Shown here: piece by piece, positions 51,327-60,700 of the stretch
Layout: each line of letters starts with the position of its first letter
How positions within the stretch are numbered: position 1 is the stretch's first letter
Source of the DNA: Pachysolen tannophilus NRRL Y-2460
Taxonomy: Eukaryota; Ascomycota; Pichiomycetes; Alaninales; Pachysolenaceae
Length of the DNA stretch: 64,000 nucleotides
NCBI GenBank assembly: GCA_001661245.1
Contig: KV454011.1
Coordinates: 1,558,834-1,622,833 of the forward strand
Direction: 5' to 3'
Position numbers and translations under genes: made by a program
The notes under the pieces: model-generated
Databases searched by the model: none
Told to the model about the DNA's origin: nothing
What the model saw: the letters and a program-made list of their open reading frames with translations, nothing else

Positions 51327-54257
51327 ATGTCTTTGGAAAATCAACCTCAGATCTCACTGCCGAATGATAGTTTTGCCGGTGCTAGCGCTGGTAGTTCTGT
51401 TGATGATAGAACTTATGATGACATAAATCGAACATCGAGTACCATCACGGGACCACGGCGGAAGTACAGCAAAACAGGATGCAAGGAATGCAAGAGAAGA
51501 AAGATGAAATGTGATGAGGGTAAACCTCTGTGTTGGCAATGTGAAAGGTTGGCGAAAACATGTATTTATGATCCAGTAAAACTTAAAAAGAGAACTCGAA
51601 CTCGTAAAGGTAAAAACATACTACAAGGTAATGTCAGGACGGATAAGACTGAAAGTTCTTGTGATTCACAAGCATTGTCTCAAAATCTTAGCGATGCTAC
51701 TGTATCTAAGATGAATCCCGACGCAACGGCTTATGACAGGAGATATCAGAATCAGCTGGTGATATCGCCTTCGCTGCTGCCTTCGCTGCCGTTGCCGCCC
51801 CCGCAGCCGCTTCATCTGCCACAGCTGCTGCTGCTACCGCCGCCGCCTTTTTCCTCATTGGACTCAGGTGTAAATCCCACCAGTAGGAATCATGTTTCAG
51901 TTCCAAATACTCTTAACAGTGATAGAGATAGATCTATCAATAGGGGTGGTGCTGGTAGTACTGGTGGTGACTGTGAGTCAAGGCAATTGCGATGGTATGA
52001 CCGCTCTCTTCCAAATCGCAACATTCCAGGTCATGATTCACTAAATTTTAATTCTGTATCGTCTGCTCATTCTGTTAATTCAGCTCTGGAAAATGATAAT
52101 ACTAATAATATTCAAAAAAATAGTTTCAGTGTTGCCTCAACGGAAAATGGTGTCAGTTCTGATTCACCTTTGTCGTTAGAACAATCTAGGTATGCTTCTT
52201 CAAATAATCCAATACGCAATGCAGATAATTTATTCAATGAAGATGAGTTATTATTCAATGCTAATTTACTAGTCCATAATCTTAATGATATAGTGAATAT
52301 GAGATTATTCGAGGTCTTGGGACCAAACGGAAATGTTGGAAATTCAAGTCCTGAAGATAATAGTTCTACCAATATTACAAATTTTAGAGAACCTGGTCAG
52401 AGTCCTCAAACACATTTTAATAACGACGATATACACGATAGCGATAGTGAGAGAATGATAATTGATTCTTCCAACAACAATAAGCAAACTGAATATAATA
52501 GTTATCCACTAGACCTTTCACCAAATACTTTAGCGGTAAGAAATGTAAATGATGATAAACAATCGCAAAATATAACTCTAGATACTGAAGATAGTGGCAA
52601 CGTTTCCAAAATCATGCATATACCTTTATCTTCTTTTCATATAGGTGAGCAGCATCAGCTTTACCTGGAATTTTTCTATAATGATTTTGCTAAAATCATA
52701 TTACCATTCCAACCTACAACACAATTAAACCCAGTAAGAGACATACTTTTGACATTAGCAGTGAAGAATTCGTTTTTGTTATCTGCAATATTGGCATGTG
52801 GAGCTCGTTCAGCTTTTAAAAAGTCAGCTTTGCTGGAAGATGAAGAAGCATATTGTTCGTATTTATCGTCTTGTCTAACTTCACTCTCAAAAATATTGGT
52901 TTCTCAAAAATCTCAGTTGATAGCTAATGTCGAGCCATTGCTATTAACAGTGCTATTATTGACTTCAGATAATGCATCTTCTACTACACAGTCATGGAGA
53001 GCTCATCTAAGAGGAGCAAAAGATTTATTAATAATGTATTCAGCTTCAGAGGAAAGCAAAAAACTGCATAAGAAATCTTTAGTTTTGGCGTTTTGTCGTT
53101 CCTGGTTTGTATCAATAGAAATTTTAGCAGGATTAGCTGCTCCCTTTGGTGGTACTTTAGAAAGCGATGAAGAGTTAAATTTATTAGTTAACCTTGAGGA
53201 TTTCGAGATTGAATATTTGAAATTGATCCATTTAGTCAGAAACGATGGTTTTAATTTATTGTATGGTTATACTAATGATTGCGTTCTTCATCTTCGAAGT
53301 TTAGTGAGGTTGCTAAGAAGGGTCAATATTAGAAGAAATAAGTCTTTGAAAAATATAAATAAAGAAACCAATAAAGATACGACAATAAACAAGCATATAC
53401 AAGAAACAATTTCTGTTTTTGAAATAACTGAACTAATTTCCCAGTTTGAAGAAGATTCCAAATTTCAAATAATTGACAAATCAGGTGTAATACCTGAAGA
53501 TCACTATTTACATCCAAATTATAACAAGCAGAAGCTGTCCGAAAATCAAACTAATAAAAAACCTTATCCAACTATACAACCCATCTCTTCCGAAGCAATT
53601 GGTGTTCTGATATCAGAATCAGGCACCATGAAAGCATATTCCTGGTACGACATATCTCATCAGGCTTATGTTAATGCTGCATTGTTAGCGATAGTAACCA
53701 GGCTAGTAGGTCTTCCAAAGGAAGCACCATTTGTTCAAGAATTAGTTCACAAGATAATCTCACTAATACATTTTTTAGATTCTCTGAACCCTTCAAGATC
53801 ATATAATTCAATGTTAGTTCAATGGCCGATGTTGGAGGCGGGAATTAATTGTATTGACTCAAATGATAGAATTAAAATTGAAAGATTTTTCCGATTGTTA
53901 GCTGAATTAGGTGCTGGTAGCGCTGGCTATTCTTTGAAAAAGATAAAAAGAGCATGGTATGGTAAGCATACTAGAAACAAAAAAATTAGCTTTCATAATA
54001 ATATTATTGGTGGTAAACAAGTCTTCGAAACTAGTAGCGAGCGTTATACTTTCAGCAGTGAGGGAGCTGATAGGAATAAGAGAAAAAATACTAATGTTAC
54101 TCATGACGGTGCTAATAAGACTATTAATGGACAAGACAAAATGCATACAGAGAGCAAAAATAGTAATGAGAATATTGGAAGCGGAGATCCAAAATCGAGG
54201 CAATCGACAGTGACTAGTAGTGATGACGAGTACGAACTTGATATTGTTACTTATTGA
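51327..54257 (+). CDS. Zn2Cys6 transcription activator
   Basis: This 976-residue protein has an N-terminal zinc cluster with Cys52, 55, 62, 69, 72 and 79 (C-x2-C-x6-C-x6-C-x2-C-x6-C). It is preceded by RKYSKTG and followed by basic KLKKRTRTRKGK. A fungal transcription-factor middle region spans about 440-870 (LYLEFFYNDFAKIILPF, LTLAVKNSFLLSAILACGARSA, WRAHLRGAKDLLIMYS). The cluster resembles that of Lys14-like activators, but I cannot name an orthologue. Residues 147-175 are encoded by a GC-rich Pro/CTG island. Its neighbours, the ureohydrolase, MATE and NCS1 permease, may be targets, since CGG-type palindromes occur in their promoters. Residue 68 (KPxC) is a CTG codon where Ala or Ser is common. 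Confidence 0.85.
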   Translation: MSLENQPQISLPNDSFAGASAGSSVDDRTYDDINRTSSTITGPRRKYSKTGCKECKRRKMKCDEGKPLCWQCERLAKTCIYDPVKLKKRTRTRKGKNILQGNVRTDKTESSCDSQALSQNLSDATVSKMNPDATAYDRRYQNQLVISPSLLPSLPLPPPQPLHLPQLLLLPPPPFSSLDSGVNPTSRNHVSVPNTLNSDRDRSINRGGAGSTGGDCESRQLRWYDRSLPNRNIPGHDSLNFNSVSSAHSVNSALENDNTNNIQKNSFSVASTENGVSSDSPLSLEQSRYASSNNPIRNADNLFNEDELLFNANLLVHNLNDIVNMRLFEVLGPNGNVGNSSPEDNSSTNITNFREPGQSPQTHFNNDDIHDSDSERMIIDSSNNNKQTEYNSYPLDLSPNTLAVRNVNDDKQSQNITLDTEDSGNVSKIMHIPLSSFHIGEQHQLYLEFFYNDFAKIILPFQPTTQLNPVRDILLTLAVKNSFLLSAILACGARSAFKKSALLEDEEAYCSYLSSCLTSLSKILVSQKSQLIANVEPLLLTVLLLTSDNASSTTQSWRAHLRGAKDLLIMYSASEESKKLHKKSLVLAFCRSWFVSIEILAGLAAPFGGTLESDEELNLLVNLEDFEIEYLKLIHLVRNDGFNLLYGYTNDCVLHLRSLVRLLRRVNIRRNKSLKNINKETNKDTTINKHIQETISVFEITELISQFEEDSKFQIIDKSGVIPEDHYLHPNYNKQKLSENQTNKKPYPTIQPISSEAIGVLISESGTMKAYSWYDISHQAYVNAALLAIVTRLVGLPKEAPFVQELVHKIISLIHFLDSLNPSRSYNSMLVQWPMLEAGINCIDSNDRIKIERFFRLLAELGAGSAGYSLKKIKRAWYGKHTRNKKISFHNNIIGGKQVFETSSERYTFSSEGADRNKRKNTNVTHDGANKTINGQDKMHTESKNSNENIGSGDPKSRQSTVTSSDDEYELDIVTY

Positions 54258-54489
54258 ATTCATTTATTTATAACATTAGCTTATATATATTAATTTAAAA
54301 CAATCCATACGCTTAATTTATATTCAAATTACGCTTTTTTATTTTTTAGTATATATATTATCAAATAGAAACAATCTTTCGCATCAAGAATGATAACGAG
54401 AACGGAAGTAAAACAATTAGTATTGGCTATATAATCTTTAATTTAGAAAGTTGTAGTTTTCTTTTCTTTTTTTTTGAAATTCAGATTCC

Positions 54490-55857
54490 TTATTTTTTTT
54501 CATTTTCAATTGGCTTGAGATCACCATCATGGATAATCATAAGTGAAATGATAGAATCAGCAACTTGAGCAGCAACAATAGAAGTAATTTCAGCTGAATC
54601 AAATGGTGGAGAAACTTCAACAACATCACCACCAATGACGTTAACACCTTCCAAACCATCAAGAATGGTTAATAATTCTCTTGAAGACCATCCTCCTGGT
54701 TCAACAGTACCTGTAGCTGGTGTGAATGCTGGATCCATCGAATCAACGTCAACGGTGATGTAAACTGCACTGTTACCTACACGTTCCTTGATCTTCTTGA
54801 TAATGCCGCTGGTACCTAAAGTATCAATATCTCTTGCTAATATACGGTCAAATCCACATTCAATATCGTGCTGAACATCTTTTCTACCTGGATATGGTCC
54901 TCTGATAGCAGCATGCAAAGAGTTGTCAGCCAAGTAACCCTTTTCATGAGCCCAGTGTAAGTAAGTACCGTGGTTAACAGATTGATATTCTGTAACATTA
55001 CCACCAAAGTAGTAAGGGTTCCATGTGTCCAAGTGAGAATCAAAGTGTAAAACTGTAATTGGACCATAGTTTTCATAAGCTGCTTTAATAGCTGGTAAAG
55101 TAATAGTATGATCACCTCCTAAAGTGAAAATTTTTGGAACCTTGTTAGGATTACCTTGAGTTGTAGAATGCTTGGCAACAGCACGTTCAGCTCTGTAAAG
55201 CTGATCTAAGGCAATTCTGTTATCCAATGGAGTAACTGGTGGATTACCACAATCTTTTATGACGAAATTACTATCATAAGGATTGAAACCTTCTCTGTAA
55301 ACAGAGTAGGCCGATGCAAGACGTCTTGAACCCAAACGGATACCACTTGGGCCAAATCTAGTTCCAGGTCTGTATGAGGTACCTGAATCAAATGGTGCAC
55401 CAAGAATTGCAATATCAAATTTTTCAGTTTCAAAAGTATCTGGGTTGAAACAATCTACCAATGGTAAATGGGCAAAAGTATCAATGTAACCAAATTCACC
55501 ACCACGATACAAGACAGCAGAACCGTTCAAATCACGAAGATCATCTGGGCTTGGGTATGCATAATCTTCATTTATAGCCAAGGCATGTAAATGATCTGGT
55601 AATGGCAATGGCTCTTTCTTGATTTTATTAGCAGCAATACTCATATCACGAGGTTTATTCAAGAATGAACCAAGGTACATATCAAGGAACGACTTGTTTG
55701 TTGAGTCAGCAGCTGCACGAACAGATTTAGATTGTGAACCTTCACATTGTAAAGTGAATTGCAAAGTCTCTGGGTCAGCAACAGCAGCGGCTGAAGCTGC
55801 TTGACTGGCAAAAATGGCCAAAACGATTGATTGAAGAATCGAGGTTGAAAACTTCAT
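54490..55857 (-). CDS. Secreted agmatinase/guanidinobutyrase-like ureohydrolase
   Basis: This 455-residue ureohydrolase has the full binuclear Mn site: His250 (GGDH), Asp273/His275/Asp277 (DSHLD) and Asp370/Asp372 (VDVDSMDPAF). HGTYLHWAHEKG and the FDSGTSYRPGTRFGPSGIR segment place it with agmatinase/guanidinobutyrase-type enzymes rather than arginase. Such enzymes release urea from agmatine or related guanidino compounds. The N terminus (MKFSTSILQSIVLAIFASQAASAAA) is a clear signal peptide, and the spacer before the catalytic domain has about 100 extra residues, with NGS and NVT sequons. It should enter the secretory pathway, unlike cytosolic arginase. I found no in-frame CTG codon. It is divergent from the MATE gene and convergent with the Zn2Cys6 gene. 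Confidence 0.9.
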   Translation of the reverse strand: MKFSTSILQSIVLAIFASQAASAAAVADPETLQFTLQCEGSQSKSVRAAADSTNKSFLDMYLGSFLNKPRDMSIAANKIKKEPLPLPDHLHALAINEDYAYPSPDDLRDLNGSAVLYRGGEFGYIDTFAHLPLVDCFNPDTFETEKFDIAILGAPFDSGTSYRPGTRFGPSGIRLGSRRLASAYSVYREGFNPYDSNFVIKDCGNPPVTPLDNRIALDQLYRAERAVAKHSTTQGNPNKVPKIFTLGGDHTITLPAIKAAYENYGPITVLHFDSHLDTWNPYYFGGNVTEYQSVNHGTYLHWAHEKGYLADNSLHAAIRGPYPGRKDVQHDIECGFDRILARDIDTLGTSGIIKKIKERVGNSAVYITVDVDSMDPAFTPATGTVEPGGWSSRELLTILDGLEGVNVIGGDVVEVSPPFDSAEITSIVAAQVADSIISLMIIHDGDLKPIENEKK

Positions 55858-56643
55858 GTTTTACTTGAAAAATAATGTTTTCTTAATTGAAGAGTAAAGA
55901 TTCAATAGACAACTTCAAATTGAATGGAAAATATCTCGTCTTTTATAAGATATCTTAAAGAAAAGGATTTACTATATTCGTTTCGCATTGTTCCATTCAT
56001 TCTCAACTCATTCATTATAAGATTCACCATAGTTTAGCTGCTCTCTCCCACCTAAAAGGGAAATTCTGGTGATAAAAAGCAAAATCATTTTCCAGCGGAA
56101 TTCACTAAATTCCGCTCCAAAGTCTAATCTATACTTTATTTTACTTCGGAATTTTTACAACAACGGCGCTACTCTCTTCTCAACGAATTTCTAGTGGTGG
56201 TAATTCTCATCTATTCGTATCTTCATCATCTTTATCCAGTTTACACTTTTGGGACATAAATATTAAGCTCGGAAAACACTTTGCATAATCAGTGCTTAAT
56301 ATGCAAGTTAAAATTTTTGCGTCGGAAAATTGTGAAAAAATTTTTTTTAGTTGCGGCAAGGGATTACGCTCAGTTGAGCTACCAACCAAAATTGTCAACG
56401 AACCGATTAGAAAAACGATAATGTTAACTTTTGAAAATCAGGGGAACTTATCTAATATTTTTCAATTTGAAGATTGATTGTACATATTAAGTAATTCAGT
56501 CAGTGAATAAAAAAAAAAATAATCTTAGTATGATTTATGCTTTTTATTTATTACTAAGTCAAGAGAATAATTATAACTACTTTTCGCTGATCAAATAAAT
56601 CACAAATTTTAGGTGTGCGAGAAATTTTGTGTATAAGCTCAAG
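55858..56643. other. Agmatinase-like/MATE divergent promoter
   Basis: It contains the CGG palindrome (56094-56116), more CGGAAWT half-sites at 56148, about 56268 and about 56323, and CTTATC at 56447-56452. A 58-codon frame at 56301-56477 has no recognisable features and is not called. Confidence 0.6.
56094..56116. promoter_or_regulatory. CGG-type palindrome, candidate Zn2Cys6 site
   Basis: AGCGGAATT (56094-56102) and AATTCCGCT (56108-56116) are perfect 9-bp arms around CACTA. The everted/inverted CGG triplets are the usual form bound by zinc-cluster dimers. It lies about 240 bp upstream of the agmatinase-like gene and 530 bp upstream of MATE. Confidence 0.6.
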
Positions 56644-58128
56644 ATGTCAAAAAATTCTGAACAACAACCTTTAGTGGAGAATGTCTCTTCAAATACTTAT
56701 GGATCAAACACTATTGAAGGAGGGGATGTTAGTGCAATTGAATCGAACGGTTCAAAAGTTCTTTTAACATCTCCAAGACAAGAAATTTATGCTATTTCCA
56801 AATCTTCACTTCCTTTAATAGTTACATTTTTACTTCAGTATTCGTTAACAGTTGTTTCGATTTTTTCCGTTGGTCATATAGGTAAAACTGAGCTTGCTGC
56901 AGTTTCACTTGCCACGATGACTTTTAATGTCACCAGTAGTATTTTTAATGGTATGGCAACATGCTTAGATACTTTTTGTTCTCAAGCATATGGGGCCAAG
57001 AAATATAACCTTGTTGGACTTTATTTTCAACGTTGTACTGCTATGATCTTGGTTATGTCTATTCCACTTGTTGTCCTGTGGTGTTTTTCGTTCCATTTTT
57101 TGAAATATATTGTTACTGATTTACGGCTTGCATATTTGGCTCAGAGTTATCTTAGAGTCATTGCCTTTGGTGTTCCTGGTTATATTTTTTTTGAAACTGG
57201 TAAAAGATTTCTTCAAGCTCAAGGTATATTTGTTGCAGGTCAATATAGTTTATTTATCTGTGCTCCATTAAACATTTTGTTAAACTACCTCTTAGTATGG
57301 AATAGTTATATAGGTATTGGGTTTCTTGGAGCTCCTTTAGCAACTGCTATTTGTTATTGGGGTATGAGTTTTTTGTTACTTTCATATGCCCTTTTCATTG
57401 ATGGTAAAAATTGTTGGAGCGGTTTAAAATTAAAAGAATCATTTCGGCACTGGGGCCCAATGATGACTCTTGCCTTAAATGGAACCGCAATGCTTTTGTC
57501 TGAATTTATTGCTTTTGAAATTCTTACTCTTTCAGCTGCTAGTTTAGGTACTTCAGTTTTGGCTGCTCAATCAATTGTCTCTACAATGGCTACGTTAGCT
57601 TTCCAAATCCCGTTCTCCATTTCAGTTGCTGCTTCAACAAGAATCGCAAACTTTATCGGTGGTGGGTATTTAAAATCAGCTCAGATAGCTACAAACGTTT
57701 CCTTAATTGGATCATTATTTGTTGGAATTTTCAATTTCAGTATCTTGTTTTTCTTTAAAGGACCTATTGCTCGTTCTTTCACATCAGACAAAAGCGTTTA
57801 CACTATTTCCTTGTCAATCATTTCGATTTTAGCCGTCAACCAATTATACGATTGTTTAAACGTCTTGGCTGCCGGGTGTCTCAGGGGCCAAGGCCGTCAA
57901 CAAGTTGGAAGCACATTAAATTTGATTGCCTATTATATTGTAGCAGTCCCATTAGCTCTAACTTTGGCCTTCAAGTTTGATTGGGGAATCAAAGGTTTAT
58001 GGAGTGGTTTAGGTTGTGGAGTTTTAATCTTGGCCTTGAGTGAAACATATTTTGTAGTGAACTCTGACTGGACCAAAATTGTCGAAGAAGCTGACAAGAG
58101 AAACAATCTGGGAGAAGTTCCAGCTTAA
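56644..58128 (+). CDS. MATE-family multidrug/toxin exporter, Erc1-like
   Basis: This 494-residue transporter has twelve hydrophobic segments in two halves. It matches Erc1-type fungal MATE proteins at GMATCLDTFCSQAYGAK (first half), FGVPGYIFFETGKRFLQAQGIF, CAPLNILLNYLLVWN, GFLGAPLATAI, VAASTRIANFIGGG and AAGCLRGQGRQQVGSTLN. These proteins exchange H+ or Na+ for organic cations and detoxify ethionine or other compounds. The hydrophilic N-terminal tail is much shorter than in S. cerevisiae Erc1. The start is the first ATG in frame (56644). The promoter is shared with the agmatinase-like gene, so export of amines or guanidino compounds is a possible role, by inference only. Confidence 0.9.
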   Translation: MSKNSEQQPLVENVSSNTYGSNTIEGGDVSAIESNGSKVLLTSPRQEIYAISKSSLPLIVTFLLQYSLTVVSIFSVGHIGKTELAAVSLATMTFNVTSSIFNGMATCLDTFCSQAYGAKKYNLVGLYFQRCTAMILVMSIPLVVLWCFSFHFLKYIVTDLRLAYLAQSYLRVIAFGVPGYIFFETGKRFLQAQGIFVAGQYSLFICAPLNILLNYLLVWNSYIGIGFLGAPLATAICYWGMSFLLLSYALFIDGKNCWSGLKLKESFRHWGPMMTLALNGTAMLLSEFIAFEILTLSAASLGTSVLAAQSIVSTMATLAFQIPFSISVAASTRIANFIGGGYLKSAQIATNVSLIGSLFVGIFNFSILFFFKGPIARSFTSDKSVYTISLSIISILAVNQLYDCLNVLAAGCLRGQGRQQVGSTLNLIAYYIVAVPLALTLAFKFDWGIKGLWSGLGCGVLILALSETYFVVNSDWTKIVEEADKRNNLGEVPA

Positions 58129-58993
58129 TTACATGTATAATAATAGATAATAGATATACATATATATATATTAACCGATAATTTATATTTCATCAACTAA
58201 ACGTAATGAATGTATTGTGAAACCTTGATGTCATCATTACCTGCTCATCGTATTTCCTTCCTACATTCTCACCTCCAATGTCGGGCAGGCCATCTATCTC
58301 TAGCCAAACGCAATTTTTCCCCCGAAGCATGTTTTTAGTGGGCCTAGCCTATTCACTCCCCGGTACATAATAAAAAAGAGCCTGGAAATCTCTGCTTTCT
58401 CCTTTCAGACAACGGCGAGGGGCCGGCGACCGGAACAGTAAACTGGGCGAACAGGGCAATCAGGCGGGGACGGACATAAAGATTACAAAGTGAAAAAAAA
58501 AAAAAATTATTCCGTGGGAATATGCAAGTGTAAGCATTTCCCTTTTTGTTCACCGGTGCTTCAAGCTTATCTTGATATTATTGGGGAGAACGCCTTTTGT
58601 AGGTAGATCTGTTGATGCATTCTGCTGTGATATTTTTTCAAACTGCATTATGCTAGAGAAGAGAAAGTTTAATCAAAGAAAAAAAAGTGAAAAATTCCGC
58701 TCGTAAATAGTAAGTTTATCTGGGTATGTGTATGGGTGAGTGTATTTGTGTGTGCGAGTAATGTATTTTGAATTTTTAGATTACCACCTGCTGCGATATG
58801 ATTCTTTTAGATTGTTATCATTGAGCTGATATCGATAAGATATTTGAGTGAAAAATTTATGGTTTGATTTGAATGCATTTCGAGTAAATAAATAGTTTTG
58901 ATAAATGTTTATATATAGTTTCGTTAGTCTCCAAGGTTGATAACAAATGTTATATGTAGATCAAGTAATGTACCTATAAATATTTATGGAACA
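58129..58993. other. Intergenic region and promoter of the NCS1 permease
   Basis: It includes a GC-rich CGG-bearing patch (58405-58450), a palindrome ATTCC-GTG-GGAAT (58507-58519), AATTCCGCTC (58693-58702), GATAAG-type sites (58566-58571 on the minus strand, 58834-58839), and upstream ATGs at 58947, 58954 and 58986 that would form short uORFs. GATA sites fit nitrogen control. No gene is visible. Confidence 0.6.
58693..58702 (+). promoter_or_regulatory. AATTCCGCTC half-site upstream of the NCS1 permease
   Basis: It is identical over nine bases to the right arm of the palindrome in the agmatinase/MATE promoter and lies 292 bp upstream of the permease ATG. It may be a site for the same zinc-cluster factor. 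Confidence 0.4.
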
Positions 58994-60700
58994 ATGTCAA
59001 AAATACAAAGCTTACAAGAAAAGTTAAGGTTCTTGGAAGTTCCTCATGAGGGAAAACCTTTAACAATTTTAAGAAACCCTGATTTAGAACCCATGCCTCC
59101 AAATAGAAGAATATGGGGGTTTTGGTCTTTTTTTGGGTATTGGGCTGTTCCAAACATCACTATTTGGACATGGTCGACTGGTTCGGCTATGTTATCGTTA
59201 GGTTTGAATATACAGCAAACTATGGGTGCTTTAACTTTGGGTAATGTTATTATTTGTATTTATACTTGTTTAAATTCTGGTCCTGGTTCGAAATTTCATA
59301 TAGGTTATACGGTTTGTCAAAGAATGATCTTTGGTGTTTATGGTTCTGGGCTTGGTATAGTTATCAGAATAGTGTTATCGATTGTCTTTTATGGTTCTCA
59401 AAGTTGGTTAGGTGGTGTTTCTATAGTGGTTGTGCTTTCTTCTTGGTCCAAGAGTTATATGAATATGGAAAATACTTTCCCTGATAGTCTTAATATGACT
59501 ACGAGAGATTTTATTGGATTTTTAGTTTTCCAAATAATTCAATTTTTCTTTTATTTCATGAAACCAGAAAAGATGAATACTTGGGTTAACGGGTCATGTT
59601 TTATAACATTGATAGCAATGATGGCCATCTTTGGGAATTGCTTAGCAAGAAATGGCGGTCCTGGTCCAATTTGGGATCAAACTGTTGATATGTCTGCATG
59701 GACCACAGGTTGGATGTGGCTTTATTCAATTACAATATGGTATGGAGCTTTAAGTCCAGATGTTACAAATCAATCTGATTTTTCAAGATTTGCTTCATCA
59801 AAAAAGAAAATGTATTTAGGTATAGTTGTTAGTCTTATGACAAGTGGTACTTTTGTTCCATTTATGGGGCTAGTTACAGCATCTACTACATCCCAATTAT
59901 TCGATGATGAATACTGGTTACCAACAGATATTTGCTTACAATGGATGTCAGACAATTATAGTTCTGGTGTGAGAGCTGCTGCATTTTTCTGTGGTTTTGC
60001 ATTTGCTTCATCTCAATTAACATTTAACGTCTTGGCAAATGGGTTTGCAGGAGGTATGGATCTTTCTGGTATATGTCCAAGATATATCAATATTTTCAGA
60101 GGTGCAATTATTACTGCATTACTCTCATGGTGTGTTCAACCTTGGAATTTCTATAATAGTTCTAGTGTTTTCATCAATGTCATGTCCTCGTTTGGCGTTG
60201 TTGTTACACCAATCATTGCAATCATAGTTGCAGATTTCCATTTAGTTAGAAAAGCAAAAATCCCAGTTTCTCATTTATATACTACAGATAAAGATGGAAC
60301 TTTTTATTTCACTAAAGGTGTTAATTGGAGAGCTATTTGTTGCTTCTTTGCTGGTGTTGCTCCAGGTATTCCAGGTTTAATAGCTTCTGTTAGTGATGCT
60401 GAAGTAAAGACAAATATTACAGATTTTTTCTACAATAGTACAATTTTCTCCTTCATCTGTCCCTTGATTCTTTATTACGTGGTTTGCTTAATTTTCCCTG
60501 TTAAAAATGCAGGTGTTATGGATAAAGTTGACATTTTCGATGCTTTCACATTAGACGAATGTTCCCAACTCGATATGGAACCTTATGGTGGATCCTGCGA
60601 AATCGAAGTAATCGAAGGAACAAGTGACGGTATTAAAGAAAAACCCTCTTTCGAAATGAATAAAAAAGTGGATGATAGGTTGGAAGTTACCTCGGTTTAA
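58994..60700 (+). CDS. NCS1-family nucleobase/allantoin/nucleoside permease
   Basis: This 568-residue permease has about twelve hydrophobic segments. It belongs to the NCS1 group with Fur4, Dal4, Fui1, Thi7 and Nrt1. Diagnostic parts are NPDLEPMPPNRRIWGFWSFFGYW, a W-x-x-G-S helix-1 unwinding, PGSKFHIGYTVCQRMIFGVYGSG, GSQSWLGG, WYGALSPDVTNQSDFSRFA and TPIIAIIVADFHLVRK. The substrate cannot be assigned: uracil, allantoin, uridine, thiamine and nicotinamide riboside are all handled in the family. Position beside a nitrogen-related cluster and GATA sites favour a nitrogenous base or allantoin. The first ATG in frame is used. Three out-of-frame ATGs precede it. Confidence 0.85.
   Translation: MSKIQSLQEKLRFLEVPHEGKPLTILRNPDLEPMPPNRRIWGFWSFFGYWAVPNITIWTWSTGSAMLSLGLNIQQTMGALTLGNVIICIYTCLNSGPGSKFHIGYTVCQRMIFGVYGSGLGIVIRIVLSIVFYGSQSWLGGVSIVVVLSSWSKSYMNMENTFPDSLNMTTRDFIGFLVFQIIQFFFYFMKPEKMNTWVNGSCFITLIAMMAIFGNCLARNGGPGPIWDQTVDMSAWTTGWMWLYSITIWYGALSPDVTNQSDFSRFASSKKKMYLGIVVSLMTSGTFVPFMGLVTASTTSQLFDDEYWLPTDICLQWMSDNYSSGVRAAAFFCGFAFASSQLTFNVLANGFAGGMDLSGICPRYINIFRGAIITALLSWCVQPWNFYNSSSVFINVMSSFGVVVTPIIAIIVADFHLVRKAKIPVSHLYTTDKDGTFYFTKGVNWRAICCFFAGVAPGIPGLIASVSDAEVKTNITDFFYNSTIFSFICPLILYYVVCLIFPVKNAGVMDKVDIFDAFTLDECSQLDMEPYGGSCEIEVIEGTSDGIKEKPSFEMNKKVDDRLEVTSV

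Noticed and set aside
54490-55857. Arginase (CAR1) identity for the ureohydrolase
   Set aside because: Motif context (HGTYLHWAHEKG, GTRFGPSGIR) and signal peptide match agmatinase-type enzymes instead.
56301-56477. 58-codon frame in the agmatinase-like/MATE promoter
   Set aside because: No similarity to a known small protein; region is better explained as promoter.
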